From Hyphomicrobiales bacterium (GTDB taxonomy: Bacteria > Pseudomonadota > Alphaproteobacteria > Rhizobiales > Devosiaceae), in assembly GCA_027082895.1 (NCBI GenBank), contig JALWTJ010000266.1:1-5585 (forward strand): DNA of 5,585 nt. The letters run 5' to 3'. Under the pieces are notes generated by a model. It was given only the letters and a program-made list of their open reading frames with translations. It did not search any database and was not told the origin of the DNA. The position numbers were made by a program, and so were the translations under genes. The stretch's first letter is position 1, and each line of letters begins with the position of its first letter. Below, in pieces: positions 1-5,254 of this stretch.

Positions 1-1
1 C

Positions 2-1108
2 GATCTGCTGACGCCCGACGATATTCAGGCCATTGCCGCCCTTGCCTTCATGGAAATGCTCGAAGCCGGTTTTGCCGCGGTGGCCGAGTTCCACTATCTC
101 CACCACAACCCCGACGGCACGCCCTATGCGGCCATTGCCGAAACCGCCTCCCGCATTGCCGCCGCCGCACGGCAGACCGGCATTGGACTGACCCTGTTGC
201 CGGTACTCTACCAATATGCCGGATGCAACCGCCAGCCCCTCGCAGAGGGCCAGTTGCGCTTTGGCAACAGCCTTGCGGATTTTGAAAAACTTCACGCCGA
301 AAGCGCTGCCATCGTGGCCGGTACCCTGCCTGTCGACTGTGCAACAGGAGTTGCCCCCCATTCCCTGCGGGCCGTGGACCGGAAAGGCATCGAACTGGCA
401 ACCCGTCTTGCGGGCCGATCGCCCGTTCACATGCATATCGCGGAACAGCAGGACGAGGTGCGCGACGTGCGGGCGCGCTACGGACAGACTCCGGTGCGCT
501 GGCTGCTCGACCATTTCGACGTGAACCGGCAATGGTGCCTCATCCATTGCACGCACATGTCACAAGAGGAAACGCGGCGGCTTGCCGCCCGTGGCGCCAC
601 TGCCGGGCTATGCCCACGCACCGAAGCAAATCTGGGCGATGGCACCTTCCCGGCTCAGCCCTTTGTCCAGCACCGGGGAAACTGGGGGATCGGCACCGAT
701 TCCAACATCTCCATTTCCCTGTTCGGAGAACTTGAAATGCTGGAATATTCCCAGCGCCTGCACCGGGAACAGCGTACCGTCATTGCCCGGTTTCCCCGCT
801 CCAACGGCGCCACCCTGTTCGCAGCCGCCTGCAAGGGGGGTTCGCGCGCCACGGGCCGGGGTACCGGGCACATCAAAACGGGGGCCCCCGCCGACCTGAT
901 GGCCCTTGGAACGGATAGCTATCAACTGGAAAATGTCCGGGGCGATCAGGTGCTGGACCGGCTGATCTTTGCCGGCCCGGAACACAACCCGATCAGCGAT
1001 GTCTGGTCAGCGGGACGGCACATGGTGCGCGAGGGTCGGCACATCCGGCATGCCGAAATTGTCCGCGCCTACCGGAAAACCCTGCAACGGATCATGCAAC
1101 AGCTGTGA
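2..1108 (+). CDS. hutF: Formimidoylglutamate deiminase HutF, 5'-truncated by window edge
   Basis: HutF hydrolyses N-formimino-L-glutamate to N-formyl-L-glutamate and ammonia in the cytoplasm, the HutF/HutG branch of histidine degradation. It is an amidohydrolase-superfamily zinc enzyme. The frame is open from base 2, so the gene begins upstream; 368 residues are visible. Seen motifs: EFHYLHH (bases 86-106), HMHIAEQ with zinc-ligand His at 434-436 and catalytic Glu at 443-445, LIHCTHM with catalytic His at 545-547, GLCPRTEANLGDG, and GTDSNISIS with the Asp metal ligand at 698-700, followed by LEYSQRL, a typical HutF signature. The spacing of these four residues matches, as I recall it, His232, Glu235, His269 and Asp320 of Pseudomonas aeruginosa HutF. 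By that numbering roughly 85-90 N-terminal residues, including the HxH zinc motif, lie outside the window. The ATG at base 50 is internal, not the start. No other hut gene is visible. Identity is secure; whether the missing 5' end is intact cannot be seen. Confidence 0.95.
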   Translation, partial: DLLTPDDIQAIAALAFMEMLEAGFAAVAEFHYLHHNPDGTPYAAIAETASRIAAAARQTGIGLTLLPVLYQYAGCNRQPLAEGQLRFGNSLADFEKLHAESAAIVAGTLPVDCATGVAPHSLRAVDRKGIELATRLAGRSPVHMHIAEQQDEVRDVRARYGQTPVRWLLDHFDVNRQWCLIHCTHMSQEETRRLAARGATAGLCPRTEANLGDGTFPAQPFVQHRGNWGIGTDSNISISLFGELEMLEYSQRLHREQRTVIARFPRSNGATLFAAACKGGSRATGRGTGHIKTGAPADLMALGTDSYQLENVRGDQVLDRLIFAGPEHNPISDVWSAGRHMVREGRHIRHAEIVRAYRKTLQRIMQQL

Positions 1109-1109
1109 C

Positions 1110-2594
1110 CTAAAGACCCAGCTTGGCCCGCAGGATCTCGTTCACCGCCTTGGGATTGGCCTTGCCCTGACTCGCCTTCATCACCTGTCCGACAAACCAA
1201 CCGATCATGGACGGCTTGTCCTTCACCTTGGCTGCCTGTTCGGGATTGGCCGCAATGATCTCGTCCACGATCTTTTCAATCGCCCCGGTGTCACTGACCT
1301 GCTTCATGCCCCGTGATTCCACGATCTCGGCCGGGTCTCCCCCCTCGCTCCAGACGATTTCAAACAATTCCTTGGCAATCTTGCCCGAAATGTCCCCGCC
1401 AACGATCAGGTCGATGATCCGCCCCAGCTGCTCGGCACTGACCGGGGAGTTGGTGACATCCAGTCCCTCCTTTGCCAGCCTGCCGAACAGATCGTTGATG
1501 ACCCAGTTGGCCGCCAGCTTGCCGTCACGCCCCTTGGCCACGGATTCATAGAAATCCGCCGACGCCCTGTCCGCCACCAGCACCGACGCGTCATAGGTGG
1601 TAATGCCGTAATCGCGGATCAGTCGCGCCTGCTTTTCATCCGGAAGTTCGGGCAAGTCCGCCGCCAGCCGGTCCACCAGCGCCTGGTCGAATTCCAGCGG
1701 CAACAGGTCCGGATCGGGGAAGTAGCGATAATCGTGCGCCTCTTCCTTGCTGCGCATGGCCCGGGTTTCCCCCGATTTGGGATCGAACAACCGCGTCTGC
1801 TGGATGACCTCGCCCCCATCCTCCAGAATGTCGATCTGCCGGCGCGCCTCATATTCGATGGCCTGCCCGGCAAACCGCACCGAGTTCACATTCTTGATCT
1901 CGCAACGCGTGCCGAATTCCCCGCCGGGACGGCGCACGGACACGTTGATGTCGGCCCTGAGTGAGCCCTGCTCCATGTTGCCGTCACATGTCCCCAGATA
2001 GCGCAGAATGGTCCGCAGCTTGGTGATATAGGCCCGCGCCTCCGCCGACGAACGGATATCGGGCTTGGACACGATCTCCATCAGCGCCACCCCGCTGCGG
2101 TTCAGATCGACAAAACTCATGGAAGGGTCCAGATCGTGAATCGACTTGCCCGCATCCTGCTCCAGATGCAGCCGCTCGATCCCCACCGTGACGATGCCGA
2201 TCTTTTCACCCATGTCCAGATGCACTTCCCCTTCCCCCACGATCGGGTCCTTGAACTGGGAAATCTGGTATCCCTGAGGCAGATCGGGATAAAAATAGTT
2301 CTTCCGGTCGAACAGGGAGCGGGTGTTGATCTTCGCCTTCAGACCCAGCCCGGTGCGGATCGCCTGGTGCACACATTCCTCGTTGATCACCGGCAGCATG
2401 CCCGGCATGGCCGCATCGATGAAGGACACATTGGCGTTTGGTGGCTCCCCGAACTGCGTGGAGGATGCCGAAAACAGCTTGCTGCGGCTGGTCACCTGGG
2501 CATGCACTTCCAGCCCGATCACCATCTCCCAGTCCCCCGTGGCCCCGGCAATGAAATAGTCGGGGATGGGCGTGCGCGTATCCAAAATTGTCAT
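1110..2594 (-). CDS. gatB: Asp/Glu-tRNA amidotransferase subunit B (GatB)
   Basis: GatB is the tRNA-binding and kinase subunit of the GatCAB amidotransferase. It activates the side chain of Glu-tRNA(Gln) or Asp-tRNA(Asn) with ATP and transfers ammonia delivered from GatA. The 494-residue product is full length for the family. Seen: IGLEVHAQV (residues 26-34), the PET112-type signature LFDRKNYFYPDLPQGYQISQ (94-113), MEQGSLRADINVS (207-219), GTRCEIKNVNSV (228-239), HDYRYFPDPDL (287-297), then a helical and YqeY-like tRNA-binding tail ending near GQVMKASQGKANP (469-481). The ATG at 2594 lies 10 bases after the stop of the chorismate mutase gene. It has only a weak Shine-Dalgarno (GGA at 2603-2601), so coupled translation with the gene upstream is likely. 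The TAG stop faces the TGA of hutF with one base between them. No frameshift or missing motif was seen. Confidence 0.98.
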   Translation of the reverse strand: MTILDTRTPIPDYFIAGATGDWEMVIGLEVHAQVTSRSKLFSASSTQFGEPPNANVSFIDAAMPGMLPVINEECVHQAIRTGLGLKAKINTRSLFDRKNYFYPDLPQGYQISQFKDPIVGEGEVHLDMGEKIGIVTVGIERLHLEQDAGKSIHDLDPSMSFVDLNRSGVALMEIVSKPDIRSSAEARAYITKLRTILRYLGTCDGNMEQGSLRADINVSVRRPGGEFGTRCEIKNVNSVRFAGQAIEYEARRQIDILEDGGEVIQQTRLFDPKSGETRAMRSKEEAHDYRYFPDPDLLPLEFDQALVDRLAADLPELPDEKQARLIRDYGITTYDASVLVADRASADFYESVAKGRDGKLAANWVINDLFGRLAKEGLDVTNSPVSAEQLGRIIDLIVGGDISGKIAKELFEIVWSEGGDPAEIVESRGMKQVSDTGAIEKIVDEIIAANPEQAAKVKDKPSMIGWFVGQVMKASQGKANPKAVNEILRAKLGL

Positions 2595-2604
2595 GTTCGT
2601 TCCG

Positions 2605-2919
2605 TCATTTGTCCGTTGCGCGATGGGCCGCGATGATGCCCTTCTCGTAATTCACGTTCCAGTCGATCAGAGTCCGCCAGATCAGCTCCGCCTGGTCCTC
2701 GTCCAGCGCCACCTGGGCGGCCCGTTCCCTCACCTGAGCGATCACCCGCTCGATCCGTTCCGGGTCGAACGCCTCATGGGGGTCCTGCTTCAGGTCCGCC
2801 ATGCGCGTGACATAGGCGTGGCGCTCCGCGAACAGGGCAATCAGTTCCCGATCCAGCCGGTCGATCTGCGCCCGCACGTCAGCTTTGCTCCGGCATTCGG
2901 CAGGCGCAATCTTCGTCAT
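2605..2919 (-). CDS. Chorismate mutase, AroQ class (CM type II domain), monofunctional
   Basis: This 104-residue, all-helical protein resembles the AroQ chorismate mutase domain, which converts chorismate to prephenate for phenylalanine and tyrosine synthesis, or less often acts as an isochorismate-pyruvate lyase. Seen: VRAQIDRLDRELIALFAER in helix 1 with Arg16 and Arg33, Lys44, the loop FDPERIERV with Arg55, and a final helix WRTLIDWNVNYE. Arg16, Arg33 and Lys44 have exactly the spacing of Arg11, Arg28 and Lys39 in the E. coli mutase domain. Aligning the last helix puts Asn88 and Glu92 where E. coli has Ser84 and Gln88, and Ile56 where it has Glu52. There is no signal peptide and no fused prephenate dehydratase or dehydrogenase domain. 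The ATG is one base after the gatA stop and ten bases separate its TGA from gatB, so it sits inside the gat transcript. The family is clear; exact catalytic activity is inferred, so no symbol is given. Confidence 0.87.
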   Translation of the reverse strand: MTKIAPAECRSKADVRAQIDRLDRELIALFAERHAYVTRMADLKQDPHEAFDPERIERVIAQVRERAAQVALDEDQAELIWRTLIDWNVNYEKGIIAAHRATDK

Positions 2920-2920
2920 G

Positions 2921-4405
2921 TCACCACCACCTTTTGGGCGAAAAATCCTGCCCCGACGACCGCTCGATCACCCGCCCGGCAGCAAAAAGGGTTTCTTCGT
3001 CAAAAGGCTTGCCGATCAGTTGCAGTCCCAGGGGGAGCCCGGCCCCGTCCTTGCCCGCGGGCACGGAAATTCCCGGCAGGCCGGCCATGTTCACGGTCAC
3101 TGTGAAAATGTCGTTCAGATACATCTTGACCGGGTCCGCCGCCATGGAGGCATCCCCCACCCTGAAGGCTGCCGACGGCGTTGCCGGCGTCAGGATGGCA
3201 TCCACCCCCTCGGCAAACACCTTCTCGAAATCCTGCTTGATCAGGGTGCGCACCTTCTGCGCCCGCACATAATAGGCATCATAATACCCGGCCGAAAGAA
3301 CATAGGTTCCGATCATGACCCGGCGTTGCACTTCGCGCCCGAAACCGGCGGCCCGGGTCAGTTCATACATGTCCTCGATGGAATCCCCGGCCACCCGCAA
3401 CCCGTACTTGACCCCATCATACCGCGCCAGATTGGAGGACGCCTCCGCCGGAGCAACGATATAATAGGCGGGAAGGGCATATTTCGTGTGCGGCAGGGAA
3501 ATGTCGCGCACCGTGGCCCCTTCCGCCTTCAGCCATTCAATGCCCTGTTGCCACAATTTCTCGATTTCACCGGGCATGCCCTCCAGCCGGTATTCCCTTG
3601 GAATGCCGATGGTCAGCCCCTTCACGCCCCGCTCGACCGCAGCGGCAAAATCGGGCACATCCACATCCATGCTGGTTGAATCCATCGGATCGAACCCGGC
3701 CATGGAGGTCAGCAGAATTGCGCTGTCCTCAACGGTGCGCGTTATCGGCCCGGCCTGATCCAGCGAGGAGGCAAAGGCCACCACCCCCCAGCGCGAACAG
3801 CGCCCATAGGTGGGCTTGATGCCCACCGTGCCGGTAAACGCCGCCGGCTGGCGGATCGAGCCCCCGGTATCGGTTGCCGTGGCCCCGGCGCACAGCCATG
3901 CGCTGACCGCGGCGGCGGAACCACCTGACGAGCCACCGGGAACCAGATCATCATCCGACCCCTCGGCCCGCCATGGATTGATCACCGGCCCGTAATGGGA
4001 CGTCTCGTTGGACGAGCCCATGGCGAATTCGTCCATGTTCAGCTTGCCCAGAAGCACCGCCCCGTCCGCCCACAGGTTGGCCGTGACAAAGCTTTCATAC
4101 TCCGGCTTGAAGCCGTCAAGGATATGGCTGCCCGCCTGGGTGTGCAGCCCCCGTGTCGCGAACAGATCCTTGATCCCCAGCGGCACGCCTTCCAGCGCTC
4201 CACCCTCACCCTTGGCCAGACGGTCATCGCTGGCCCGCGCCATGTCCAGCGCCTGTTCCTCGGCAACGGCCACATAGGCATTCAGACGCTCATTGGCCGC
4301 CCCGATGGCGTCCAGATAGGCGCTCGTCACATCGACGGCGGAAAAATCCCCGGCCCTGAGCCCGTTGCGGGTTTCGGCCAGACTAAGTTTTGTCAGGTCT
4401 TTCAA
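2921..4405 (-). CDS. gatA: Asp/Glu-tRNA amidotransferase subunit A (GatA), TTG start
   Basis: GatA is the glutaminase subunit of GatCAB. It releases ammonia from glutamine with a Ser-cisSer-Lys triad and channels it to GatB. The 494-residue product covers the whole amidase-signature fold. Seen: GIKDLF with Lys79, PGGSSGGSAAAV with cis-Ser159, and DTGGSIRQPA with nucleophile Ser183; the 24-residue spacing of the two serines equals that of other amidase-signature enzymes. Further family blocks are GIKPTYGR (195-202) and FASSLDQAGPITRTVEDSA (211-229). The C-terminus is LPGISVPAG...GLQLIGKPFDEETLF (443-474). The start is a TTG at 4405. An in-frame TAA sits two codons upstream (4411-4409), the next in-frame ATG is more than 50 codons in, and the residues after TTG (KDLTKLSLAE) match the usual GatA N-terminus. 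The only upstream purine tract is AAGAAG at 4417-4412, a poor Shine-Dalgarno. gatC lies upstream on the same strand but 393 bases away. Confidence 0.97.
   Translation of the reverse strand: MKDLTKLSLAETRNGLRAGDFSAVDVTSAYLDAIGAANERLNAYVAVAEEQALDMARASDDRLAKGEGGALEGVPLGIKDLFATRGLHTQAGSHILDGFKPEYESFVTANLWADGAVLLGKLNMDEFAMGSSNETSHYGPVINPWRAEGSDDDLVPGGSSGGSAAAVSAWLCAGATATDTGGSIRQPAAFTGTVGIKPTYGRCSRWGVVAFASSLDQAGPITRTVEDSAILLTSMAGFDPMDSTSMDVDVPDFAAAVERGVKGLTIGIPREYRLEGMPGEIEKLWQQGIEWLKAEGATVRDISLPHTKYALPAYYIVAPAEASSNLARYDGVKYGLRVAGDSIEDMYELTRAAGFGREVQRRVMIGTYVLSAGYYDAYYVRAQKVRTLIKQDFEKVFAEGVDAILTPATPSAAFRVGDASMAADPVKMYLNDIFTVTVNMAGLPGISVPAGKDGAGLPLGLQLIGKPFDEETLFAAGRVIERSSGQDFSPKRWW
2926..2933 (-). 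promoter_or_regulatory. Shine-Dalgarno of the chorismate mutase gene inside the gatA 3' end
   Basis: On the minus strand the last gatA codons (Lys-Arg-Trp-Trp-stop) read AAGGTGGT at 2933-2926, seven of eight bases of the ideal AAGGAGGT. It is followed six bases later by the ATG at 2919. The ribosome binding site therefore doubles as the GatA C-terminus. Together with the overlap-like TGA-C-ATG junction, this supports translational coupling and the chosen start. Confidence 0.7.
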
Positions 4406-4558
4406 GAGTTACTTCTTTCAGCACATGTTTGTTCACTAAGCCCATTCGCAGCCCGTTTCCGCCCGTCTGCATCCCATTGGAACCGGCCGGAGGGGAGTGG
4501 CAGTACCAACCGCAACACGGGGGAAATGGCAGGGACATCCGCCCGCACGGATCGCAAA

Positions 4559-4611
4559 ACTCAATGCGTAGCGCAAGGGATTGTCAACACTGCCTTGACG
4601 CCCATTGTCAA
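4559..4611 (-). promoter_or_regulatory. Tentative gatA promoter/operator region with paired TTGACAAT boxes
   Basis: Two exact TTGACAAT octamers lie 24 bases apart on the minus strand (4611-4604 and 4587-4580). Each contains the consensus -35 hexamer TTGACA. Seventeen bases after the second comes TTGAGT (4564-4559), a poor -10; nothing -10-like follows the first. If real, transcription would begin about 150 bases upstream of gatA. The octamers may instead be protein-binding sites or RNA stem parts, since the first also belongs to a CTTGAC/GTCAAG dyad (4594-4612). Confidence 0.25.
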
Positions 4612-4612
4612 G
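4594..4612. repeat. Perfect 6-bp dyad CTTGAC-7nt-GTCAAG
   Basis: CTTGAC (4594-4599) and GTCAAG (4607-4612) are perfect inverted copies around seven bases. The spacing suits either an RNA hairpin or an operator for a dimeric regulator. A further GTCAA at 4583-4587 could pair with the same TTGAC, so two mutually exclusive hairpins are possible. On the gat strand the T run lies before the hairpin, so it is not an intrinsic terminator. Confidence 0.4.
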
Positions 4613-4675
4613 AAAAATCCCCCTGCCATCTCCCTGCCTGTTGCCACCGCAATCCGAACGGTTCGCGCCATCAGC

Positions 4676-4695
4676 TCCCGTTCAGGGAAACGGGA
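4676..4695. repeat. Hairpin TCCCGTT-6nt-AACGGGA downstream of gatC
   Basis: Perfect 7-bp inverted repeat with a six-base loop, about 105 bases past the gatC stop. There is no T tract directly after it on the gatC strand, so it is not a standard intrinsic terminator. It could be a 3'-end stabilising or processing hairpin. Confidence 0.45.
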
Positions 4696-4705
4696 AAATC
4701 CACTG

Positions 4706-4720
4706 TCCGGACAATCCGGA
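4706..4720. repeat. Short hairpin TCCGGA-3nt-TCCGGA downstream of gatC
   Basis: Two copies of the self-complementary hexamer TCCGGA flank three bases, giving a 6-bp stem with a three-base loop. On the gatC strand a TTTT run starts only about seven bases later (4698-4695), which is too far for a textbook terminator. Its minus-strand core CCGGATTGT recurs in the hairpin before ruvX (5234-5242). Confidence 0.4.
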
Positions 4721-4798
4721 AAGGCACCACAATGCACAGATCCCGTTTGCTGATACAACCCGGTTTGCCGCTTCACACCCGGGACGGGCGCCAACAGA

Positions 4799-5086
4799 CT
4801 ATTCCACCACCTTGGGCACCACGAAGAAATTGTCCTCGCTCAACGGTGCATTGGAAACGATCCTTTCCGGGTACCCCCCCAGTTCCACCTTGTCCGCGCG
4901 CAGGCGCTGGGTAGCGGGAATGACCGATGTCATGGGCATGACCCCTTCTACGTCCACCTCGTTGAGTTGCTCGACGAACCCCAGAATAACATTGAGTTCG
5001 TCCGCATAGGTTTCGATATCGTCTTCCGCGATACGAATACGGGCCAGATGCCCGATTCGGCGTACCGTCTTGCTGTCAACTGCCAT
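4799..5086 (-). CDS. gatC: Asp/Glu-tRNA amidotransferase subunit C (GatC)
   Basis: GatC is the small non-catalytic subunit of GatCAB that wraps GatA and bridges it to GatB, needed for assembly and stability of the complex. The product is 95 residues, the normal length. Seen: TVRRIGHLARI (residues 7-17) in the first helix, an acidic middle containing LNVILGFVEQLNEVDVEGV, the conserved proline/threonine stretch MPMTSVIPATQRLRAD, a GGYPE motif, and the standard C-terminus FFVVPKVVE. I chose the ATG at 5086 rather than the TTG directly before it (5089): AAGG at 5097-5094 is spaced seven bases from the ATG, and MAVDSKTVRRI matches family N-termini. gatC is the first gat gene after the divergent region shared with ruvX. 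Its separation from gatA by 393 bases is unusual, since the two are normally close together. Confidence 0.96.
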   Translation of the reverse strand: MAVDSKTVRRIGHLARIRIAEDDIETYADELNVILGFVEQLNEVDVEGVMPMTSVIPATQRLRADKVELGGYPERIVSNAPLSEDNFFVVPKVVE

Positions 5087-5093
5087 CAAACTG

Positions 5094-5097
5094 CCTT
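5094..5097 (-). promoter_or_regulatory. Shine-Dalgarno AAGG of gatC
   Basis: AAGG on the minus strand, seven bases before the ATG at 5086. It decides between that ATG and the adjacent TTG at 5089, for which the spacing would be only four bases. Confidence 0.6.
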
Positions 5098-5136
5098 AGT
5101 GTTCACGAGGGGCCGTTCCAGAACCCCGATTGCCGA

Positions 5137-5155
5137 CCCCGGTAGTGCCCCGGGG
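5137..5155. repeat. GC hairpin CCCCGG-7nt-CCGGGG in the gatC leader
   Basis: Perfect 6-bp all-GC inverted repeat with a seven-base spacer; the 3' half is also part of the palindrome GCCCCGGGGC (5147-5156). It lies about 50-70 bases upstream of the gatC ATG, within any gatC leader that starts near the centre of the divergent region. On the plus strand only CTTTC follows, too weak a T run to call a terminator. Confidence 0.4.
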
Positions 5156-5168
5156 CTTTCCGGCCGAC

Positions 5169-5199
5169 TTCTAGCAAGCCGGGCACGAAGGTTGCAACC
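5169..5199 (-). promoter_or_regulatory. Weak candidate gatC promoter overlapping a GGTTGCAACC palindrome
   Basis: GGTTGCAACC (5190-5199) is a perfect 10-bp palindrome in the middle of the divergent gatC/ruvX region. On the minus strand its TTGCAA (5197-5192) could be a -35 element, with CTAGAA (5174-5169) seventeen bases later as a poor -10. The palindrome could equally be an operator. Neither hexamer is close to consensus, so this is a suggestion only. I found no credible promoter for ruvX on the plus strand. Confidence 0.2.
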
Positions 5200-5232
5200 A
5201 TTTCCGCCGCCCCGCCGGATTGCCAACCGGCC

Positions 5233-5250
5233 CCCGGATTGTTATCCGGG
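5233..5250 (+). promoter_or_regulatory. Strong hairpin CCCGGAT-TGTT-ATCCGGG just before the ruvX start
   Basis: Perfect 7-bp stem with a four-base loop that ends four bases before the ruvX ATG (5255). It covers the place where a Shine-Dalgarno should sit, and no purine-rich Shine-Dalgarno is visible. If the transcript starts upstream, this hairpin would be expected to lower ruvX translation unless it is opened. If transcription starts at or after it, the mRNA would be nearly leaderless. Confidence 0.45.
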
Positions 5251-5254
5251 CCCA

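Larger units (their letters stand above)
4521..4634 (-). ncRNA. Candidate structured RNA or gatA leader element closed by a 14-bp stem
   Basis: On the minus strand GGGAGATGGCAGGG (4634-4621) can pair with CCCTGCCATTTCCC (4534-4521): thirteen Watson-Crick pairs and one G-U, with one more possible G-U inside. On the plus strand the same position is an A-C mismatch, so the stem is complete only in RNA transcribed in the gat direction. The enclosed 86 bases can form CTTGAC-7nt-GTCAAG (4612-4594), TGCG-CTA-CGCA (4575-4565) and ATCCG-6nt-CGGAT (4552-4537), giving a multibranch shape. I recognise no known RNA family, and no terminator follows. It could be part of the gatA 5' leader, an independent small RNA, or a remnant of a small inverted-repeat element. 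The evidence is base pairing only. Confidence 0.3.
4406..4798. other. 393-base non-coding gap between gatC and gatA
   Basis: No convincing gene lies here on either strand. Open frames that cross it are continuations of frames antisense to gatA or short runs with no recognisable protein. Reading in the gatC-to-gatA direction it holds: a hairpin at 4720-4706, another at 4695-4676, a dyad CGAAC-G-GTTCG at 4665-4655, a 14-bp inverted repeat 4634-4621 / 4534-4521 around smaller hairpins, and two TTGACAAT repeats (4611-4604 and 4587-4580). A more AT-rich stretch of about 35 bases then leads to the gatA TTG. No hairpin is followed directly by a T run, so no intrinsic terminator is called. The gap probably carries a separate promoter or a regulatory leader for gatA. 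Confidence 0.6.

Noticed and set aside
835..893. G6 tract at 835-840 and GGGGGCCCCC-like run near 881 in hutF as frameshift sites
   Set aside because: The HutF frame continues through both with family-like sequence on either side, so there is no sign of a frameshift.
2136..3679. Several long plus-strand open frames opposite gatB, the chorismate mutase gene and gatA (2136-2636, 2566-3105, 2885-3679)
   Set aside because: They are antisense shadows of strongly supported genes with no family resemblance, no good start context and overlapping one another.
1110..4405. gatA and gatB have exactly the same length (494 codons)
   Set aside because: The two proteins are unrelated in sequence and each has a normal family length; this is coincidence, not duplication.
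4561..4671. 36-codon minus-strand ORF in the gatC-gatA gap (ATG at 4671)
   Set aside because: The GGGAG before it is only about three bases from the ATG, the product resembles nothing known to me, and it runs through the inverted-repeat structure. It extends upstream as an open frame to 4794 without better evidence.
3995..4753. Long plus-strand open frame (252 codons) running antisense through gatA into the gap
   Set aside because: It lies opposite gatA, whose motifs are complete. Its translation has no recognisable domain and is of the kind high-GC antisense frames produce.
5087..5089. TTG directly before the gatC ATG as the true start
   Set aside because: The Shine-Dalgarno spacing fits the ATG at 5086 better, and the family N-terminus starts there.
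5137..5160. Hairpin CCCCGG-7nt-CCGGGG followed by CTTTC as a plus-strand terminator
   Set aside because: Only three T bases follow, and no plus-strand gene ends upstream of it.
5192..5254. N-terminal extension of RuvX from TTG 5192
   Set aside because: AAGG abuts the TTG directly, the added residues are proline- and arginine-rich without family support, and the ATG at 5255 gives a normal N-terminus.
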